A stretch of DNA of 64,000 nucleotides. Origin: Marinomonas sp. KMM3893. Lineage in GTDB: Bacteria > Pseudomonadota > Gammaproteobacteria > Pseudomonadales > Marinomonadaceae. The position numbers and the translations under genes were made by a program. The notes under the pieces are model-generated. The model did no database searches. It saw only the letters and a program-made list of their open reading frames with translations, and was not told the origin of the DNA. Shown piece after piece: positions 47,001 through 54,139 of this stretch. How positions within the stretch are numbered: the stretch's first letter is position 1; each line of letters begins with the position of its first letter. Location: assembly GCF_004352855.1 (NCBI RefSeq), contig NZ_SJSC01000004.1, positions 124,001-188,000 of the forward strand. The letters are read 5' to 3'.

Positions 47001-47208
47001 TGGCGAGGCTTATTTGCTCTTGTAATCGTTCGTTTGAATTGGGGATGGCGTCGATCGCATGGGCAACGAGTTTTCCTAAAAAGCGAGAAAGCCAAGTGGC
47101 GGCTTCAGCGGATTCTAATGCGCGCTCGCCCACGTAGAATTGCTCTCGATTTAGATTCTGCTCAATGACTTGCGTAATTAACTGTTCGTAAATGCCAACT
47201 TGTTCCAT
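44041..47208 (-). CDS. PLD-like nuclease / DEAD-type helicase / DUF3427 fusion protein
   Basis: This 1055-residue protein has an N-terminal phospholipase-D-like nuclease motif (HAKSYLF...GSSNLS, about residues 220-245). A superfamily-2 helicase follows: motif I ATGTGKT, motif II IDEVHH, motif III GLTATPER and motif VI QQLGRGLRLP (about residues 310-670). The C-terminus is a DUF3427-type domain (about 730-1050). The combination occurs in defence islands and in restriction-like systems. The catalytic parts look intact. GGGAG lies before the ATG. It is oriented towards the ABC-3C cassette. Whether it works with the methyltransferase-HNH pair or alone is not known. Confidence 0.88.
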   Translation of the reverse strand: MEQVGIYEQLITQVIEQNLNREQFYVGERALESAEAATWLSRFLGKLVAHAIDAIPNSNERLQEQISLANGLVLWLKDHIKDDELISENLIDSQGRILTALFNTENPIAANLKDYSSDIFPLTGLTQSELFSGANAGISLETELKREIKSSDTIYWLVSFIKWTGLRIFKNELEAFTKSGNKLKVITTSYMGATDTKAVEFLASLPNTEVKLSYNNQQERLHAKSYLFMRNTGFHTGYIGSSNLSHSALTSGLEWNLKITAQEIPHIIAKTKSTFETYWQSPDFELFTGEAESKEKLRNSLNEQRGIGQSSSQFYFDITPKNHQLAILEKLSAERNVHKRFRNLVVAATGTGKTIISAFDFKRVYDTKPNANFLFIAHREEILKQAQSAYRGVLKNNDFGELWVGNYQPQRYNQLFASIQTLNTQLTSLKLSSDYYDYIVIDEVHHVAASSYRDVLSHFTPKILLGLTATPERQDGANILDDFCGVIAAEIRLPEAINQRHLCPFQYFGLDDDTDLSQVSWRNGRYDIAELSNLYTGENHRATKIITSLIDTVTNVQRIKSLAFCVSQKHAEFMAAKFNLAGIHADVLTSKNTNDRVQKQQALRQGKIQILCVVDIFNEGVDIPEVDTLLFLRPTESLTLFLQQLGRGLRLPENVNRSENSKQCCTVLDFVGNARAEYDFASKFRALIGKSNQSIKTEIEHNFPHLPLGCRIELQAQTQKTILRNIQQAINSKRRLQQLIQAYPQHTNETLTLTNFLRINPHVSLEDIYKPKAQKLGGWHWLKGDDIPTEQADIYAAYYRAINTQLLGCDSLSYLQFLLDLCRNDFRFVHSSQNRQFALMAHYNFWDNTGKSLGFDSLEKSLQALIHPALQQELEQVISLLIQRIHQQESNLACLPHHAIKLHSRYTRQQILAAFGAHTFNRKSTAREGVLEFKDQNLELLFVTLNKCEKTYSPTTLYHDYAISPELFHWQTQNSARPEHGRGLSYIQHRQTGKTILLFVREQGKDENGRTMGFVNYGEVKYQSHNGSQPMNITWQLTSPMPSEMWHEAGKLAVG

Positions 47209-47314
47209 GAAACCGCTCCCTGTTTGAACGGTTAGTGTACTGAAAAGGCTATTGCAAACAAGTACTAATGGGAATGTGCCAATCCGCTTTGCGCATAGAT
47301 ATCGAGGTGGCTGT

Positions 47315-47369
47315 GTGGTTAACGTGGCGGTGCGCAGGATTCCCGTACAACGATTTCAATGTCCAGTGG
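47315..47369. repeat. 55-bp direct repeat, left copy (fragment of lacI-type 3' end)
   Basis: These 55 bases are identical to 51707-51761, which covers the last 16 to 17 codons and stop of the LacI-family gene plus four bases. This copy is not attached to a gene. It lies 106 bases upstream of the helicase gene and marks one edge of the gadB-aspT segment. Confidence 0.9.
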
Positions 47370-47407
47370 TGAGCTTACATTATCAAACCGAGCAATTAGT
47401 AGGGATG

Positions 47408-47441
47408 AATACCAACATAGCGATCATTCTATGTTGGTATT
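47408..47441. terminator. Strong hairpin downstream of aspT
   Basis: AATACCAACATAG at 47408-47420 pairs perfectly with CTATGTTGGTATT at 47429-47441 (13 base pairs, eight-base loop). The T-run lies on the plus-strand side, but the hairpin is 35 bases after the minus-strand aspT stop, so it may act in both directions. Confidence 0.7.
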
Positions 47442-47475
47442 TTTTATTATCTGAATAAGGTGACAGTTTGTTGAG

Positions 47476-49233
47476 TCACGATAGAATCATTGATAAATAG
47501 CCTCCAATCAGCGCAAGAACCGTTGTCAAAGCATAACTGACTGGATAAGGGACGGCGGCTACGGAGCTTTTTGATTCTTCGATGATAGCATTCAAACCTG
47601 GTGTGCTGTTTCTAGCTCCTGTTGTTGCACCATCTGCGATCACTGAATTTAATCCAAATAGTTTAATTGCAACCCAGAAGGCAATGAACGGCGGTATGAG
47701 TGCACCCGCGAGGCCAATAAGAGCAAGCCATAAAATAGTATCGCCACCTAGCGCTGAAATAACTTTAGGGCCAACATTGGCAGAGAGCACCGCGACAAAT
47801 GCGTTGAGGCCAAAATCTTGTAAGAAGCTTCGTGCTCCTTCGTGAACGGGTCCACCAAATTCAGGATTGCGACTACGGAAATAGCTAACGCCAACTCCGG
47901 CCAGAATACAGCCAGCTGAAGTGCCTAACGCAAATGGAATTCCAGATACCGTAAAGGTGACTATGCCCACAAGGTAACCAACGAGCATCGCCAATGCGAG
48001 ATAGAGTATTTCAGATTTCATCGTTGGTAGGATAGCGTGACCACCTAAATATTTAGCCGCTGCTTTGATTGATGCGTCTGGACCTGTAATACGTATAACG
48101 TCGCCGAAATGAAGCTCGCTTTTGGGGCCATAGGGTAGTTCATTCCCTGCGCGAAATAGCGCTTGGATGGATACCCCCCCCGTGCCATGGCTTGCAAGTT
48201 CTTTTAGTGTTTTACCAGATATTTCATGAGAGCCAATATGCACATCGGCCACTTCCATCGGGACGTTTCGTGCCAGTGGATTATCAGACTCTTCTCCGAT
48301 TAATTCCCCTTCCTCAAGGATCAGGTCGTGTACATTTGCCCGTACTGTGATGATGTCACCCTTAGCAATGATCAGGTTTTCTTTTCGATCAATAACTTGG
48401 TTATCTCGAACGACTCGAAGGATGGGAACTTGTGGAAAATCCTTTGACAGTTGAGCTATTTTGCGCCCTATAAAACGGTCATGAGTAACGGTAAATGCAC
48501 GTAGATCAAAAGGCGAGAATCCTATGGTTAGTGCACCTGAGGCACCAGGAACAGGATGGGTTGCACCACCGCTGTAGTCTGTCTCTGCCAGTTTTGCATC
48601 AACAACCGGATCGCGGCCAAAAATACGTGGCAGATAACGAATAAGCAAAATAATACCCACACTAGAAAGAACATAGCTAATAGCGTAAGCAGCGGCCATG
48701 TTGGCACCCACTTCTTCTATTGTTGTTCCAGTCTCTGGCACGTAGGCACCACTAGATAAGGCTCCTTGCCCTACACCGAGTATTGCTGTGATGGTATAAC
48801 TACCAGAGATTAATCCCGTAGCATAACCAGGTGCTAGCCCGACAAATTTTGCGCCGAAGTAACAAATCACCCAATTTAAGGCCCAAACAATGACCCCTAT
48901 TGCCACAAACGCTAACCCGCCTTTACGAAGCCCAGAAAAGAATTGAGGACCCACTTTTAGACCTAAGGCGTACATAAATAACAGCAGCATGAAGGACGAT
49001 AAGATTCCCGGTATCGTATAGGTAATGCCATACAGCGCTTCGGCCATCATGGATAAAATGACTCCGACAAGTAAGGTTCCAGCAGTGGAGCCAAGTGAAA
49101 TACCTTTGAACGTCCATTTCCCTATCAAGGTACCTAATGTCAGAGCTAAAAGAATAAATGCAATCGGTTGGTTCCCCAGTAGTTCAAAAAAACTTTGGAA
49201 CCCCATTCCGGTGATGGATTCAATATTATCCAT
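47476..49233 (-). CDS. aspT: AspT/YidE-family antiporter with two TrkA-C domains, coupled to gadB
   Basis: This protein of about 585 residues has two blocks of five or six membrane segments (about residues 15-215 and 400-585) around two cytoplasmic TrkA-C-like domains (about 230-395). This is the aspartate:alanine exchanger (AAE) arrangement. GGARNSTPGLNAIIEE-like sequence near the C-terminus (ATTGARNSTPGL) matches a conserved family loop. The ATG at 49233 lies within the last codons of gadB (overlap of eight bases) and is preferred over an upstream start at 49344. Coupling to a glutamate decarboxylase suggests glutamate:GABA exchange rather than aspartate:alanine; that is inference from context. 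Confidence 0.85.
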   Translation of the reverse strand: MDNIESITGMGFQSFFELLGNQPIAFILLALTLGTLIGKWTFKGISLGSTAGTLLVGVILSMMAEALYGITYTIPGILSSFMLLLFMYALGLKVGPQFFSGLRKGGLAFVAIGVIVWALNWVICYFGAKFVGLAPGYATGLISGSYTITAILGVGQGALSSGAYVPETGTTIEEVGANMAAAYAISYVLSSVGIILLIRYLPRIFGRDPVVDAKLAETDYSGGATHPVPGASGALTIGFSPFDLRAFTVTHDRFIGRKIAQLSKDFPQVPILRVVRDNQVIDRKENLIIAKGDIITVRANVHDLILEEGELIGEESDNPLARNVPMEVADVHIGSHEISGKTLKELASHGTGGVSIQALFRAGNELPYGPKSELHFGDVIRITGPDASIKAAAKYLGGHAILPTMKSEILYLALAMLVGYLVGIVTFTVSGIPFALGTSAGCILAGVGVSYFRSRNPEFGGPVHEGARSFLQDFGLNAFVAVLSANVGPKVISALGGDTILWLALIGLAGALIPPFIAFWVAIKLFGLNSVIADGATTGARNSTPGLNAIIEESKSSVAAVPYPVSYALTTVLALIGGYLSMILS

Positions 49234-50608
49234 GGTTGAATCCAGGTTTTGCTGTGGAGTTCGGGATCGGATTGTGTGATAAATGATCAATGGCACGTTT
49301 GATTTCTTCAAGCAGAAGCTGAACAAGATCACGGCTGACGCCATGGCGTATCAATATACGCTGTACGACGGTCTCTTGGCGATTTTGAGGAAGCGGGTAA
49401 GATGCAATTTGCCATCCACGCATACGCACTCTTTCTGAGAGATCATACAGTGTAAACCCATGATCTTTATCGGTTAACTTGTAGGCAACGGCAGGTAGTC
49501 CGCCATGTCCATCGTAAACCATCTCGAATTGTTCTATTTTTGCAAGCTCTGCTCCTAACCATTGCGCTGTATCAGAGCAAGTTTGTTGAATAGCGGTATA
49601 TCCTTCTCGTCCAAGTCGTAGAAAGTTATAGTACTGCGCGATAATTTCGCCGCCAGGTCGAGAGAAATTAAGAGCGAAGGTTGGCATGTTGCCACCTAAA
49701 TAATCCACATTAAATATAAGTTCTTCTGGTAGGTCGGCTTTTGATGCCCAAATCGCCCAACCAACGCCAAGTGGGGCAAGACCGTATTTGTGCCCTGATG
49801 CATTGATTGATCGAACTCTTTCTATTTGGAAATCCCATATAATGTCTTGCTGTATGAAAGGGGCAACGAATCCCCCAGATGCGGCGTCAACATGAATAGG
49901 AATGTTTAACCCTAAATCACGCTCAATGGCATCCAATTCATGTGCTAAGGCTTCAACAGGTTCATAGATCCCGGTGAACGTTACACCTAAGGTTGCGACT
50001 ACACCAATGGTGTTTTCGTCGCAGTATTTACGAAGGTCTTTGGGCTGTATTCCTAGCGCATCATCCTCTAGGGGAACCTCACGAATTTCCACGTCAAAAT
50101 AGCGAGCAAATTTTTTCCAGCAAATCTGAACCGGACCGGTGACTATATTGGGTTTGCTGGTATCTTTACCTTCGGCTTCGCGGCGATTGCGCCATTTCCA
50201 TTTAAGGGCAAGACCACCAAGCATAGCGGCTTCGCTTGATCCTGTTGTCGAACAACCAATGGTCTCCCAGGACTTTTGTGCATTCCACAATTCTGCAAGG
50301 ATGTGCACGCATCTGTTTTCTATTTCAGCTGTTTGTGGGTATTCGTCTTTGTCTATCATGTTTTTATCGATGGCGTCAGTCATCAGCTGCTTAACTTCAT
50401 CTTCTACCCAGGTGGTACAAAATGTCGCTAGATTTTGTCTTGCATTGCCATCGAGCAGTAATTCATCGCGCACCAAAGAGTAGGCGGCATGAGGCTCTGT
50501 TCCTTCATCTGGCATACGATATTTAGGAAGATGTCGTGTCGAGGCAGGCGTGGCGTATATGTCTTTTAGAGTGGATTGTTCGTCTAGTTTAACGTGATGA
50601 ATGGGCAT
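49226..50608 (-). CDS. gadB: Glutamate decarboxylase
   Basis: This 460-residue PLP enzyme has the bacterial GadA/B pattern: TGSSEAAMLGGLALKW, IPIHVDAASGGFVAPF and the PLP-binding lysine in INASGHKYGLAPLG (Lys274). It converts glutamate to GABA, consuming a proton. AAGGAAG lies eight bases before the ATG. It forms an operon with the AspT-type exchanger, which would import glutamate and export GABA, giving acid tolerance or a proton-motive cycle. The C-terminal tail contains the extension found in acid-induced enzymes. Its location in a repeat-bounded segment suggests recent acquisition. Confidence 0.92.
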   Translation of the reverse strand: MPIHHVKLDEQSTLKDIYATPASTRHLPKYRMPDEGTEPHAAYSLVRDELLLDGNARQNLATFCTTWVEDEVKQLMTDAIDKNMIDKDEYPQTAEIENRCVHILAELWNAQKSWETIGCSTTGSSEAAMLGGLALKWKWRNRREAEGKDTSKPNIVTGPVQICWKKFARYFDVEIREVPLEDDALGIQPKDLRKYCDENTIGVVATLGVTFTGIYEPVEALAHELDAIERDLGLNIPIHVDAASGGFVAPFIQQDIIWDFQIERVRSINASGHKYGLAPLGVGWAIWASKADLPEELIFNVDYLGGNMPTFALNFSRPGGEIIAQYYNFLRLGREGYTAIQQTCSDTAQWLGAELAKIEQFEMVYDGHGGLPAVAYKLTDKDHGFTLYDLSERVRMRGWQIASYPLPQNRQETVVQRILIRHGVSRDLVQLLLEEIKRAIDHLSHNPIPNSTAKPGFNHG

Positions 50609-50755
50609 GATTCTTCCTTAAAGGAGTGAGAAAACTAAAATGTAATCTCTATTACTGCTCTCTTAGCTTTCGTTGTTTGCTTGTGATTAGAAATCCATAA
50701 TATGCCCTTATAAGCCGGAAAGTTATGATCTAGGTCATGTTGATTTGAATCGCTA

Positions 50756-51706
50756 CTAGTTCAGTAGACACTTCTCAGTCATCTTTTTGAACCGTTTTTC
50801 ATACTCAACAGGTGGCAACATATCATTAGCACTATGGCGTTTAGCTGGGTGATAAAACATTTCGATATAATTAAAAATGTCTTGTTTTGCTTCGCCCCTT
50901 GTCGAGTAAATTTTTCGTTTCACTCGCTCTTGCTTTAAAAGCTGGAAAAAGCTTTCTGCTACAGTATTATCGTGACAGTTTTCACGTCGACTCATGTTGA
51001 CTTGTAAATTGTGATCATCTAAAAAATTATGCCAATCATAGCTGGTGAACTGACTGCCTTGGTCTGAGTGAATCGTCACCCTTTGCTTTGGCTTTCTTCT
51101 CCATATCGCCATCATCAGAGCATCAAGAATAAGTTCCTTCACCATTCTTGGCCCTATCCCCCAGCCTACTATTTGACGCGAATAGAGATCGAGTACCATG
51201 GATAAGTACAGCCAGTCTTCATGTGTTCGAATATACGTAATATCTGTAACCCACCTGGGCTTTGAGGCCTGCTCTTCGCATCAGGTAGTGCACTCGATTA
51301 ATGCCCAAAAATTCATTTAAGGATCTCAGGTCTTAATAGATTTTTCGATAACCGTAGACATAACCCGATTCCAGCCATAGTTGTTTGACAAGACCTGTTA
51401 GCCATTCATTTTCCTTAGCGAGTTTTGAGTTCGGCTTTTTCAGCCAAGCGTAATAGTCATTAGGGGGAACATCGAAGAGATTACACCGTCGCCTTACAGG
51501 AAAGTCGGCACTGTGATCCCGGATAAAGGCGTATCTTAGTCTGGGTGGCTTGAGAAGTATGCTGCGGCTTTTTTTACAGATCGCACTCTTCCGTCACTCG
51601 CTTGAGTTCTTTTCGAAGACGAAGAATCTCGCTCGACACAGCAGAGGAGTCTGCAAACGATTTCACCTCTGGGCCGTATCGTTTAATCCAAGCGTATAAA
51701 CTGTGG
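50756..51706 (-). pseudogene. Decayed, truncated IS3-family insertion sequence (orfA and orfB remnants)
   Basis: The minus strand encodes the end of orfA (SLYAWIKRYGPEVKSFADSS, then EILRLRKELKRVTEE), a frameshift to KKAAAYFSSHPD, and then orfB (YAFIRDHSADFPVRRRCNL, YYAWLKKPNSKLAKENEWL). OrfB carries an in-frame stop (YRKIY-stop) and a deletion between KAQ and WVTDITYIRTHEDW. The final part (50756-51199) keeps the DDE-type integrase core residues in HSDQGSQFTS and RRENCHDNTVAESFF. The orfA start and the left terminal repeat are missing, cut at the edge of the 55-bp repeat. The element cannot move by itself. Confidence 0.85.
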
Positions 51707-51761
51707 GTGGTTAACGTGGCGGTGCGCAGGATTCCCGTACAACGATTTCAATGTCCAGTGG
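51707..51761. repeat. 55-bp direct repeat, right copy
   Basis: Identical to 47315-47369. It spans the 3' end and stop codon of the intact LacI-family gene and begins immediately beside the truncated IS remnant. Confidence 0.9.
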
Positions 51762-52739
51762 GTTGGGGACCAGTACGTTTTCCCCATTGAGTTTGGCGAT
51801 GAGGTATTTGGCGGCGAGCATCCCAATTTGTTGTTGTGGGGTTCTCACTGTGGTCAATCGTGGGGTGATGTTTGAGGCCAACCACATGTCGTCGAACCCT
51901 GTGACGGAAACGTCGTTGGGGATGTCGATGCCCATTGTTTTGCTTTCAAAAATCGCACCGTAGGCAAAAGGCTCTGAGCCACAGATGATCGCGGTGGGTT
52001 TTTGCTGGCGTGACATTAATAGACGAAAGGCGTCTCGTCCGGCGTCTACACCGAATTGTCGTTCAATGACGTTGTCATCGTCTAGGCTGAGTCCGCGTTG
52101 GGCCAGTGCGTGGCGTACACCTTGTAGGCGGTCATGGGCCCTGTCGTTGTTTTTGACAAAACCGGAGATCATCGCAAATTTGGTGTGCCCAAGGTCCATC
52201 AGGTAGTTGGCAATGCTGCTGGCGGCGTTGTGGTTGTCAAAGCCAACACAAGGGTGGGCTTGTTTTGAGTCGATCGTCCAGGTGAGCACATAAGGGATTT
52301 TTTTGGCATTAAGCAGTTGGTAGATGCTTTCATCACGGGCGTTGCCGATCAGTAAGAGGGCATCCACACCATGCGAGATCATCTGAAGTATGTGCTCTCG
52401 TTCTTTTTCTGGATTGTAATTGTGCGACGCCAATATCAGGTTGTAGCCTGAGGTGGAAATATGATTCTGAAAGACTTCGATGGCGCGACCAAATAGGCTG
52501 CTGTCTAAGGATGGCATGATGGAGCCAATCATTCGCGAGCGTTTGGATGCCAGAGTACGCGCGGCGGCCGAAGGAACGTAATTGAGCGCTTTAATGGCAG
52601 CAGACACTTTCTGTTTGCTGCGCTCACTGACTAATTCTGGGTCATTGAGGTAGCGTGACACAGTAACAGGGGCCACGCCGGCGGCACGCGCGACATCGCC
52701 CATGGTGATACTATCAGTGACAATATTGTTGGCTTTCAT
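51711..52739 (-). CDS. LacI-family transcriptional regulator beside the glycine betaine genes
   Basis: This 342-residue protein has the N-terminal LacI helix-turn-helix (TMGDVARAAGVAPVTVSRYLN, about residues 12-32) with hinge helix SAAARTLASKRSRMIG. A periplasmic-binding-like effector domain follows (VDALLLIGNARDESI, VTGFDDMWLASNITPRLTTV). The last residues (VVRESCAPPR) lie in the 55-bp repeat. It is upstream-adjacent to gbcB-gbcA. Two LacI-type operators of form TGNAANCGNTTNCA stand before the dimethylglycine dehydrogenase gene, which makes it the likely regulator of betaine breakdown. In Pseudomonas that role is taken by the AraC-type GbdR, so this would be a different control scheme. Confidence 0.88.
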   Translation of the reverse strand: MKANNIVTDSITMGDVARAAGVAPVTVSRYLNDPELVSERSKQKVSAAIKALNYVPSAAARTLASKRSRMIGSIMPSLDSSLFGRAIEVFQNHISTSGYNLILASHNYNPEKEREHILQMISHGVDALLLIGNARDESIYQLLNAKKIPYVLTWTIDSKQAHPCVGFDNHNAASSIANYLMDLGHTKFAMISGFVKNNDRAHDRLQGVRHALAQRGLSLDDDNVIERQFGVDAGRDAFRLLMSRQQKPTAIICGSEPFAYGAIFESKTMGIDIPNDVSVTGFDDMWLASNITPRLTTVRTPQQQIGMLAAKYLIAKLNGENVLVPNPLDIEIVVRESCAPPR

Positions 52740-52999
52740 ATACTTCTCAAATTCTTTCTCTCAGAATATCAAAACATAGGTTTAAAGTAGAGCTATCTTA
52801 ATCTTATACCTAGGTAAAAGTGTAATTTAGTTACAAAAATCAGACAAAATGCAGGGGGTTACGCCCTAAAACTCCGTAATTTAATGACGAATGATATTCC
52901 AATGGTCATACGCCTAAACACAGTGCGCTTTTTTTTGCGCGTTATTGCATACCGCTCTTTACGGTATTTTATCTGCCTGAGAACACTCAGGCAGAGTGT
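52740..52999. other. Region between gbcB and the LacI-type gene
   Basis: These 260 bases hold the LacI gene promoter, an AT-rich stretch and, near the gbcB end, three hairpin-forming elements: GCGC-T8-GCGC at about 52926-52940, ATACCG/CGGTAT at 52949-52967, and TCTGCCTGAG/CTCAGGCAGA at 52972-52995. No gene is apparent. Confidence 0.5.
52972..52995 (-). terminator. Hairpin after gbcB
   Basis: TCTGCCTGAG pairs with CTCAGGCAGA around an AACA loop, five bases past the gbcB stop. The T-run needed on the minus strand is weak, so it may act as an mRNA 3' stabiliser or partial terminator. Confidence 0.6.
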
Positions 53000-54139
53000 T
53001 TACACATCGATAGACACATTGCCAATCGGCCGTGAGCAACAAGCAAGAATATACCCCGCGTCTATGTCGGCTTGAGAGATCCCTCCGTTGTGGTTCATCG
53101 CGACTTCTCCACTGAGTTTTTTCACTTTACAGGTGCCGCAAACGCCAAAGGTGCAACCCGATGGAATGTTCAGCCCAGCGGCTTTCGATGCCAGCAAGAT
53201 GGTTTGCTCTGGTGTGGCACTGTGGTGGTGATCTGTCTGAGCGAAGTAAATGTCGGCCTCGCTGGTTGCGTTGTCTTCGTCATGGTGTAAAGCGGCGCTT
53301 TGCTCAGATGTGCTGTCTTCTTCTGGTGCCTGAAAGCTCTCTTCATAGTAGTGGCTCATGTCGAAGCCCAGTGCCTGCAACATGTTACGCACAGATTCCA
53401 TAAAAGGTTGAGGGCCGCAACAGTAAACATCGCGCTGTATAAAGTCTGGCGCCATTAGTCCTAGCATGAGCGAGTTAAAGCGGCCTTGGTAGCCCGTCCA
53501 TGGGGTGTTTGCATCCGGTTCGCTGACGACAAACTTTAGGTTCAGGCCAGGCTCGCGACTTGCCATGTCTTCTAATCGTTTACGAAACAAAATCTCCGAT
53601 GGTCGACGTGCGCACTGGATAAAAGCGACATCGAGTGGCTGGCCTTTGTCCCACATGTCGGTGGTCATCGACATCATGGGCGTCACGCCAGACCCAGCCG
53701 ATACAAATAAAAATTTGCTGGCGCTGGGTTCGGCTTCGCTTCTTATATTGGTGAAGTTTCCCGCTGGCCCAATGGCGTGGATGCGCATACCGGGCGTTAA
53801 ATTGTCGAGCATCCAACGAGTGCCTATGCTGTCTGCTTGGGCTTTCACGGTGAGCGTGATTAAGTTCGGTCGGGTTGGCGACGAAGAAATGGTGTAGGTT
53901 CGGTACACCAGTTCTTCTTGCAATGGTGTGCTTGTGCCAGCCGACTTGTTTGAAACAGGCAGCGCCAGAGTTAAAAACTGACCCGGCAAGAAATCAAACA
54001 AGGCCCCCGAAGGGGCGCGAAATGAAAAGCTTGCACAGTTTGAGGTCTCTGCTACTACTGAGACGCATTCTAATGGCTCTTTGTCTGTCCAATATTGGTG
54101 GGCAGCGACGTCTGTCATTGTGTTAGCGAGGTGGCTCAT
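53000..54139 (-). CDS. gbcB: Glycine betaine monooxygenase reductase subunit (GbcB-like)
   Basis: This 379-residue iron-sulfur flavoprotein has an FAD-binding domain (RTYTISSSP, about residues 79-87), an NAD(P)-binding domain (FVSAGSGVTPMMS) and a C-terminal plant-type [2Fe-2S] ferredoxin domain (CTFGVCGTC and the later CC of ILACCSRP). It passes electrons from NAD(P)H to the Rieske oxygenase GbcA. A near-perfect GGAGGTGA ribosome binding site precedes the ATG at 54139, and the gene overlaps the gbcA end by 17 bases. Together they make glycine betaine monooxygenase, which forms dimethylglycine and formaldehyde. Confidence 0.9.
   Translation of the reverse strand: MSHLANTMTDVAAHQYWTDKEPLECVSVVAETSNCASFSFRAPSGALFDFLPGQFLTLALPVSNKSAGTSTPLQEELVYRTYTISSSPTRPNLITLTVKAQADSIGTRWMLDNLTPGMRIHAIGPAGNFTNIRSEAEPSASKFLFVSAGSGVTPMMSMTTDMWDKGQPLDVAFIQCARRPSEILFRKRLEDMASREPGLNLKFVVSEPDANTPWTGYQGRFNSLMLGLMAPDFIQRDVYCCGPQPFMESVRNMLQALGFDMSHYYEESFQAPEEDSTSEQSAALHHDEDNATSEADIYFAQTDHHHSATPEQTILLASKAAGLNIPSGCTFGVCGTCKVKKLSGEVAMNHNGGISQADIDAGYILACCSRPIGNVSIDV

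Larger units (their letters stand above)
47370..51706. mobile_element. Putative small genomic island carrying gadB-aspT and an IS3-family remnant
   Basis: This segment of about 4.3 kb is bracketed by exact 55-bp direct repeats, with the intact lacI-type gene 3' end on the right and an orphan copy on the left. This resembles integration at a gene 3' end, with the target end restored by the element. No integrase is encoded, and the right end has cut into an IS3-family element. Contents are an AspT-type exchanger, glutamate decarboxylase and the IS remnant. The mobile nature is inferred from the repeats. Confidence 0.55.

Noticed and set aside
50740-50753. TTGATTTGAATCGC, resembling an FNR box upstream of gadB
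   Set aside because: It matches only eight of ten fixed positions and may simply be the end of the IS remnant.
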